Assembly (NCBI GenBank): GCA_003484265.1
Contig: DNDO01000031.1
Coordinates: 1 to 8,884 of the forward strand
Reading direction: 5' to 3'
From: Anaerolineae bacterium
Lineage (GTDB): Bacteria; Chloroflexota; Anaerolineae; Anaerolineales; Villigracilaceae
DNA length: 8,884 nt
Part shown: piece after piece, positions 4,678 through 8,884 of the stretch
How the letters are laid out: each line of letters opens with the position of its first letter
How positions within the stretch are numbered: position 1 is the stretch's first letter
Notes under the pieces: model-generated
Seen by the model: only the letters and a program-made list of their open reading frames with translations
Database searches by the model: none
What the model was told of the DNA's origin: nothing
Made by a program: the position numbers and the translations under genes

Positions 4678-6585
4678 ATGTCCACCATTGATGAGATCAA
4701 ATCCCGTATCGATATTGTAGACCTCGTTTCCGAGGCTGGTGTCAAACTGCGCCATGCGGGCAAGAACTATACAGGGCTATGCCCGTTCCATGATAATAAA
4801 AAGACGCCCGCTTTCGTCGTCTGGCCCGAGACCGGGACGTGGCGCTGTTTCGGTCAATGTAACGAGGGCGGCGACATCTTCAAGTTCATAATGAAGCGCG
4901 AGAACCTGGACTTCAAGGAAGCGCTCAACAAACTCGCCGCGCGCGCAGGCGTGGAAGTCCCGACCTACTCGAAGCAATCGCCCGAACAAAAAGAGGCTTT
5001 CGAGAATCTCCGTCAATTGCTGGAAGATGCGGTTGTCTTCTATCGCGGTCATCTCACTGCCAATGCGGATGTACTCAACTACCTTAATGACAAACGCGGA
5101 CTGACCGACGCTTCCATCGAAACCTTTGGGTTGGGCTATGCACCAAACGCCTGGGACTCCGCCCTCACCCATTTCACCGGGCGCGGCTACTCCGAACAGG
5201 ATCTGCTCGACGCAGGCATGATCTCCGAACGCGATAGCGGCGGTTACTACGACCGCTTCCGCAACCGCATCATGATTCCCATCCGCGATGAACAGGGGCG
5301 CATGACCGGCTTCGGCGCTCGAATCGTTGACCCGGACGACATTCCCAAATTTTTGAATTCACCCGACACCGCCATCTTCACAAAAGGACGTTTGCTCTAC
5401 GGCATGGACCGCGCTCGCAAAGCAATTCGGCAAGCGGATCAGGCTGTAATTGTCGAAGGGTATATGGATGTCATCGCCCTGCACCAGGCAGGTTATGAAA
5501 ACGTCGTCTCGCCGATGGGCACGGCTCTCACCGAAGACCAGTTGCGGCTACTCAAACGATTCTCACGCCGCATCGTCCTTGCGCTCGACCCTGATGTAGC
5601 CGGGCAAAAAGCCGTCATGCGCGGGCTTGACGCGGCACGTTCCGCCATGGACAAGGAGGGAGAGCTAGCTTTCGATGCGCGTGGATTACTCCGCAATGAA
5701 GCGCGATTACAGGCAGACCTGCGTGTTGCCTCCATTCCGGATGACCTCGACCCTGATGAGATCGTTGAGCGTGATAAAGATGAATGGGCGAGGATCATCG
5801 AAAGCGCGAAGCCCATCGTAACTCATGTGATGGAAACCCTAGCAGCAGATCAAAATATCAAAGACCCGAAAGTGAAGAGTCAAATTGCGGCGCAGGTTGT
5901 CCCTCTTATCGAGGATCTGCCGAACCCCTTGGAACGGGATACGTACCGTCAGGCGCTGGCGCGAATGCTGAAGGTGGATGAACGCGCGTTGTTGGGCACG
6001 CAGGCACAGGGTCCGAGCGTGAGGAGACCGAGGGGAGGCGGGCAAAGACAGATCGTGCAAAAGTCCACCCCGGGATTGGCGGTCGTTTCATCCAGTAAAA
6101 AGACCGAGGAATATTTGATCGGTGCATTGTTCAGAAAGCCGGAACTGCTCTATCGCCTGGACCGCGTGTTGCAGGAATTTGGTTTGATCGCCTTGAACGC
6201 GCAGGACTTCGATCACACCGACCACAAACTGCTGTTCGGGTTGATCCGCGAATCGGTGGAGCAATACAAATCTGAGCATTATGATTTTGTTTTGGATGCG
6301 ATCCCCGACTCGCTGGAGGCGCGTTCCGAGGAATTGGTAAAACAGACGGAGAAGCTTGAAAAGAGGGATGAGAAATTACTGGAGGAGTTATTACGGAGCG
6401 TGATCAAACTGCGCCGTGTAGCGGCTGGCGAAAACCTGAACCAATTAAGGTTTTTACAGGAGGAAGCGCATCAAGGCGGCGACCTGCGCGCATCCACCTA
6501 TACCGATCTGGTGTTACAACACACAAGACTATTGCGGGATTTGGACATGGCATATAAGCAGATATCTGCTAAGCGGTTGGAGTGA
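4678..6585 (+). CDS. dnaG: DNA primase DnaG (635 aa)
   Basis: Makes the RNA primers for chromosome replication and binds the replicative helicase at the fork. In order: a CHC2 zinc finger at residues 35-66 with ligands C35-P-F-H38 and C57-F-G-Q-C61; the RNA polymerase domain with NRIMIPIRD (197-204) and PKFLNSPDTAIFTKGRLLYG (223-242); the Toprim metal site VIVEGYMD (E260) and LALDPDVAG (D304, D306); the DPDE segment (358-361); a charged, flexible linker near 445-475; and a C-terminal helicase-binding domain from about 476. The length is normal. ATG 4678 (MSTIDEIKSR) aligns with typical primase starts; TTG 4672 would add two residues. Neither has a convincing Shine-Dalgarno sequence. The second cysteine pair has three residues between the ligands (CFGQC), where most primases have two (CFGC). 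rpoD follows after 48 bases, as in the macromolecular synthesis operon. Confidence 0.97.
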   Translation: MSTIDEIKSRIDIVDLVSEAGVKLRHAGKNYTGLCPFHDNKKTPAFVVWPETGTWRCFGQCNEGGDIFKFIMKRENLDFKEALNKLAARAGVEVPTYSKQSPEQKEAFENLRQLLEDAVVFYRGHLTANADVLNYLNDKRGLTDASIETFGLGYAPNAWDSALTHFTGRGYSEQDLLDAGMISERDSGGYYDRFRNRIMIPIRDEQGRMTGFGARIVDPDDIPKFLNSPDTAIFTKGRLLYGMDRARKAIRQADQAVIVEGYMDVIALHQAGYENVVSPMGTALTEDQLRLLKRFSRRIVLALDPDVAGQKAVMRGLDAARSAMDKEGELAFDARGLLRNEARLQADLRVASIPDDLDPDEIVERDKDEWARIIESAKPIVTHVMETLAADQNIKDPKVKSQIAAQVVPLIEDLPNPLERDTYRQALARMLKVDERALLGTQAQGPSVRRPRGGGQRQIVQKSTPGLAVVSSSKKTEEYLIGALFRKPELLYRLDRVLQEFGLIALNAQDFDHTDHKLLFGLIRESVEQYKSEHYDFVLDAIPDSLEARSEELVKQTEKLEKRDEKLLEELLRSVIKLRRVAAGENLNQLRFLQEEAHQGGDLRASTYTDLVLQHTRLLRDLDMAYKQISAKRLE

Positions 6586-6591
6586 GGCGGA

Positions 6592-6617
6592 CGTAACTGT
6601 TTTTGTGGGAAGTCGTC
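6592..6617 (+). promoter_or_regulatory. Candidate ECF-type promoter, copy 3 (upstream of the rpoD-like gene)
   Basis: CGTAAC (6592-6597), 16 bases, CGTC (6614-6617), inside the 48-base gap between dnaG and the sigma gene. Spacing equals copies 1 and 2; the last base of the -10 half differs (C for T). The transcript start would be near 6624, leaving a leader of about 10 bases. CATAAT (6617-6622) overlaps it and could instead be a housekeeping -10, but no good -35 sits at the right distance. Confidence 0.45.
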
Positions 6618-6633
6618 ATAATATAAAGGGATT

Positions 6634-8241
6634 ATGGCAGAAAGAAAAAAAAGGACTGTACCGGTTGCGAATAAAGGCACGAAGAAGGCGGCGCACCACG
6701 TTCACGATGATGGGTCGCGAGTGGAAACCGTTGATATGAAGGAAGCCAATAATCTGGTCGAATTTGGTATATTGAATGACGAGGCGGGCGAACCGGATGT
6801 CAATGCACTGGTAGAGCAGGAGGATGATCTGGCGGGAGATGAGGAAGCCGTAAACCCCAAGAATCCTTTATTTGCAGCAGAGTTATCTGAGGACCCTGTC
6901 AAGTTATATCTGCGCGAGATCGGGTTGGTGGAGTTGCTCGATTCCGACAGCGAGTTTCGGCTGGCCACCATGATCGAAGCCAGCAAATTGGTGAACACAT
7001 TTCGCCGCCGTCCGCATCGCAAGGGGCTGACGGTTACCTGTTCCGTCTATCATTCATTGCTCGGCGAACTGCTTACCTCGTGGGAACGTTTGGTCGAAGA
7101 CGCCGAACGTTTGCATCACGATCTGCCCGACCTTGGGTTGATCCTGACCGAAGCGCAAGCCCTGCACGCCGGCTGGGAATCGGATGCACCTTCGTACGTG
7201 CGCGCGTTCCTGGATAATGGGATGTGGGGAAGGGATGAACTGTGGGATGATCTTGCCCGCAAGGTGTACGCGGTCTTTCTTAGCCTGTATCTTCTCCCGT
7301 TAAAATATGCCGAGTGGCTTCTGGGTCATATCAACCAGACCCAATCCCTTCCCAACCAGCGGACTCTATATCAGCACCTTCCCCCAGACGAAGAACTAAT
7401 TCAGGAAATGGAACAGGCACAGGTGCGCGGTGTTAGCGCCAATCATTCATTGATCCGCGCCAATCTGCGATTGGTTGTCAGTGTCGCCAAACGTTATCTT
7501 GGGCGCGGAATTAACTTTCTCGATCTGATCCAGGAGGGAAACATCGGTCTCTTGCGTGCCGTAGGCAAGTTCGACCCTCGGCGCGGATTCAAATTCAGCA
7601 CCTATGCCACCTGGTGGATTCGTCAGTCCATCAACCGTTCGGTCGCGGAACAGGCTCGCACGATACGCATTCCTGTGCATTTGTTCGAATCAATCTCGCG
7701 CATTCTCCGCGCACAGCGTCACCTGACCCAAACCCTCGGGCGCGACCCGACCAATGAAGAACTTGCATTGGAGGTCGGGTACCTGCCTGCCTCCGATGTG
7801 CAAGCCATATTAAATGCATATTCCAAAGAGAAACCGCTGTCAGCTGCATTACAACTTAAACTGGATACTGCCACCCAAAAGATCGACCGCGTCCTCCGCA
7901 CTGCTGAGGAACCTGTATCAATTGACGGTCCAGTGGGGGATGGGGATTCCAGTTCGTTTGGTGATTTCATCGAGGACGAGGATGCTTTATCCCCGGTGGA
8001 TGCTGCCGCGCGCCAGATGCTGCGTGAACAGATACAAAACGCCCTCACTTTACTAGGAGACCGTGAGCGTGAAGTGCTGGAGTTGCGGTTTGGCTTGGTG
8101 GACGGCAGGGATCACACACTTGAAGAAGTCAGCAGGTACTTCGACATCACCCGCGAACGTGTGCGTCAAATCGAAGCGAAGGCATTAAGGAAACTAAGGC
8201 ATCCTTCACGGAGCAGGGAACTGCGTGATTATTTGTGGTAA
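6634..8241 (+). CDS. rpoD: RNA polymerase sigma factor, RpoD/SigA type (535 aa)
   Basis: Promoter recognition by RNA polymerase, probably the primary (group 1) sigma. Residues 1-30 are basic and 35-75 acidic, standing where region 1.1 would be but short. Region 1.2 is at 86-117 (EDPVKLYLREIGLVELL). A non-conserved insert of about 150 residues follows (118-265). Region 2 is at 271-349, with LRLVVSVAKRYLGRGINFLD, LIQEGNIGLLRAVGKFD and FKFSTYATWWIRQSINR, then TIRIPVH. Region 3 is at 350-430 and has about 20 extra residues near 396-420 before EEPVSIDGPVGDGDSSSFGDFIEDE. Region 4 is at 464-535, with the helix-turn-helix TLEEVSRYFDITRERVRQIEAKALRKLR. AAAGGG (6625-6630) lies only 3 bases before the ATG, closer than usual. 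The dnaG neighbour supports rpoD. A second primary-like sigma elsewhere in the genome cannot be excluded. Confidence 0.93.
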   Translation: MAERKKRTVPVANKGTKKAAHHVHDDGSRVETVDMKEANNLVEFGILNDEAGEPDVNALVEQEDDLAGDEEAVNPKNPLFAAELSEDPVKLYLREIGLVELLDSDSEFRLATMIEASKLVNTFRRRPHRKGLTVTCSVYHSLLGELLTSWERLVEDAERLHHDLPDLGLILTEAQALHAGWESDAPSYVRAFLDNGMWGRDELWDDLARKVYAVFLSLYLLPLKYAEWLLGHINQTQSLPNQRTLYQHLPPDEELIQEMEQAQVRGVSANHSLIRANLRLVVSVAKRYLGRGINFLDLIQEGNIGLLRAVGKFDPRRGFKFSTYATWWIRQSINRSVAEQARTIRIPVHLFESISRILRAQRHLTQTLGRDPTNEELALEVGYLPASDVQAILNAYSKEKPLSAALQLKLDTATQKIDRVLRTAEEPVSIDGPVGDGDSSSFGDFIEDEDALSPVDAAARQMLREQIQNALTLLGDREREVLELRFGLVDGRDHTLEEVSRYFDITRERVRQIEAKALRKLRHPSRSRELRDYLW

Positions 8242-8246
8242 TTAAA

Positions 8247-8280
8247 GGGGTCGTGCTATAAAAAGGTGACCTAATTTTTT
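8247..8280 (+). terminator. Weak terminator candidate after rpoD
   Basis: GGGTC (8248-8252) can pair with GACCT (8268-8272) through four Watson-Crick pairs and one G-U, with a 15-base loop, followed by AATTTTTT. The stem is short and the loop long. It is the only terminator-like structure close to the rpoD stop. Confidence 0.3.
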
Positions 8281-8334
8281 GTTGCCCGTATTTTTATCGC
8301 CACAAGCTCAGAGTTAGTAAAGAAAACCATATAT

Positions 8335-8380
8335 CATCTGCGTTCTCCGCGTGCTTGGCGGTAAATGGGTTTTCCGCCAG
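8335..8380. repeat. Dispersed-repeat-like segment with hairpin
   Basis: The segment reading CATCTGCGTTCTCCGCGTGC and continuing TTGGCGGTAAA resembles a degenerate CTGCG-TTCTCCGCG-TC-TTGGCGG-TAAA phrase that I recall between genes in many unrelated bacterial genomes. Its end TGGCGG (8356-8361) also pairs with CCGCCA (8374-8379) across a 12-base loop. Only one copy is in this window, so repeat status cannot be shown here. Confidence 0.35.
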
Positions 8381-8453
8381 TCTTGACACAATCTGACTAA
8401 TAGCATGACTTTTGTGAAAAGTGGCACTTTCTCTAGCCCCTAAAAGTCTCTTA

Positions 8454-8462
8454 TGTTATACT
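8454..8462 (+). promoter_or_regulatory. Candidate extended -10 promoter for nuoA
   Basis: TG at 8454-8455, one base, then TATACT (8457-8462) form an extended -10 element. No good -35 lies 16-18 bases upstream, which such promoters can do without. The transcript would start near 8469 with a leader of about 78 bases. Confidence 0.5.
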
Positions 8463-8492
8463 CTCCCAAACGTGAAAGGAAGCACAAATCAC

Positions 8493-8513
8493 CGTCCATT
8501 CATGGGCGTTTTT
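8493..8513 (+). terminator. Hairpin plus T-run in the nuoA leader (terminator or attenuator)
   Basis: CGTCCA (8493-8498) pairs with TGGGCG (8503-8508), including one G-U pair, around a TTCA loop, directly followed by TTTTT (8509-8513). It lies between the candidate nuoA promoter and nuoA. It could end read-through from rpoD or attenuate the nuo operon. The stem is only 6 bp. Confidence 0.45.
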
Positions 8514-8546
8514 CCTGAAAATTTTGGGACTGCGTGAGGAGTCTGA

Positions 8547-8884
8547 ATGCTCGAATATGTTGCAATCGCCTTGATGATCGGCCTGGCTACACTGATCGCG
8601 TTGATCGCGATCGGCCTCGGGGGATTGTTCGGACCTAGAAAAGAATCAAAAGCAAAATCCATGCCGTATGAATCAGGCATGAACCCCTACGGCGAAGGCA
8701 CGCGACGCTTGCCTGTCCGTTATTATTTGATCGCTGTGTTGTTCATCCTCTTCGATATCGAGGTGATATTTTTTCTGCCGTGGGCGATCACGTTTCGAAA
8801 ACTTGGCTGGTTCGGCTTAATTGAAATGGTTATCTTTATTGTCGTCCTACTGGTGGGCTACGTGTACGCGTGGAAAAAAGGAGC
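8547..8884 (+). CDS. nuoA: NADH-quinone oxidoreductase subunit A (complex I), 3' partial
   Basis: Membrane subunit of respiratory complex I, at the junction of the membrane arm and the peripheral arm. 112 codons are visible and the frame runs off the right edge without a stop. NuoA is normally about 120 residues, so little is missing. The start ATG has GAGGAG (8536-8541) with a 5-base gap. Three hydrophobic helices are visible: about 3-28, 58-80 (YYLIAVLFILFDIEVIFFLPWA) and 89-108. The conserved loop PYESGMNPYGEGTRRLPVRYY (40-60) and FDIEVIFFLPWA, with acidic D70 and E72, are diagnostic of the family. The loop has Ser where many homologues have Cys (YESG rather than YECG), as also in E. coli. 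It is probably the first gene of a nuo operon continuing beyond the window. Confidence 0.95.
   Translation, partial: MLEYVAIALMIGLATLIALIAIGLGGLFGPRKESKAKSMPYESGMNPYGEGTRRLPVRYYLIAVLFILFDIEVIFFLPWAITFRKLGWFGLIEMVIFIVVLLVGYVYAWKKG

Larger units (their letters stand above)
8242..8546. other. Intergenic region between rpoD and nuoA
   Basis: 305 bases without a credible gene on either strand. It holds, in order, a weak terminator-like hairpin, an A/T-rich stretch, a repeat-like segment with a hairpin (8335-8380), an orphan TTGACA at 8383 with no matching -10, an extended -10 element (8454-8462), and a hairpin followed by T5 (8493-8513) in the nuoA leader. No tRNA or known structured RNA was recognised. 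Confidence 0.6.

Noticed and set aside
4777..5172. 131-aa antisense open frame inside dnaG
   Set aside because: Opposite the conserved zinc-finger region of primase; no domain and no promoter or RBS.
5817..5842. CGTAAC inside dnaG as a fourth ECF promoter
   Set aside because: At the required 16-base spacing the sequence is CTAG rather than CGT; it is within a coding region.
8383..8411. TTGACA as a -35 for nuoA
   Set aside because: Perfect -35 hexamer, but at 16-18 bases spacing there is no acceptable -10 (TGACTT, ATGACT).
8422..8437. TGGCAC...GC as a sigma-54 promoter
   Set aside because: The GG-GC spacing is 11 rather than 10 bases and the -12 half is TAGC rather than TTGC; no activator gene nearby.

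Overview
The window looks like a chromosomal core region of a Chloroflexota bacterium, most likely Anaerolineae-like. This is inferred from gene content and protein character: an apparently fused glycyl-tRNA synthetase, an ECF sigma gene overlapping a DUF5667-like membrane anti-sigma candidate, a DnaG with the CFGxC zinc-finger variant, and a housekeeping-type sigma with lineage-style insertions. No marker gene proves the assignment. All genes read on the + strand. I see no tRNA, rRNA, CRISPR, IS element or prophage.

Layout. (1) 1-2136 is the 3' part of a glycyl-tRNA synthetase gene. The frame is open to the left edge and carries an alpha-subunit-like C-terminus joined to a complete beta subunit. 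It ends at a terminator. (2) 2194-2632 is a one-gene unit: a strong housekeeping-type promoter with an inverted repeat in its spacer, a 93-aa exported small protein, and a perfect hairpin terminator. (3) 2661-4075 holds an ECF sigma factor and a translationally coupled single-pass membrane protein (probable anti-sigma), closed by a 13-bp hairpin. (4) 4078-4595 holds a 128-aa exported protein of unknown function and another strong terminator. (5) 4608-8241 holds dnaG (primase) followed by an RpoD-type sigma factor, the classical macromolecular-synthesis pairing. (6) 8242-8546 is a 305-base gap containing a dispersed-repeat-like segment, a candidate extended -10 promoter and a leader hairpin. 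(7) 8547 to the end is the start of nuoA (complex I subunit A).

The main discovery candidate is a shared bipartite promoter motif, CGTAAC-N16-CGT(T/C), with exactly 16 bases between the halves in all three copies. It lies upstream of the ECF sigma gene (2661), the 128-aa exported protein gene (4078) and the rpoD-like gene (6592). It has the form of an ECF promoter (AAC-type -35, CGT-type -10). Taken together this suggests a small local regulon: an envelope-linked ECF sigma that activates itself, its anti-sigma, an exported protein and possibly the housekeeping-type sigma gene. This is inference from sequence only. The other promoters I can recognise (2194, 4608, 8454) look like ordinary primary-sigma promoters.
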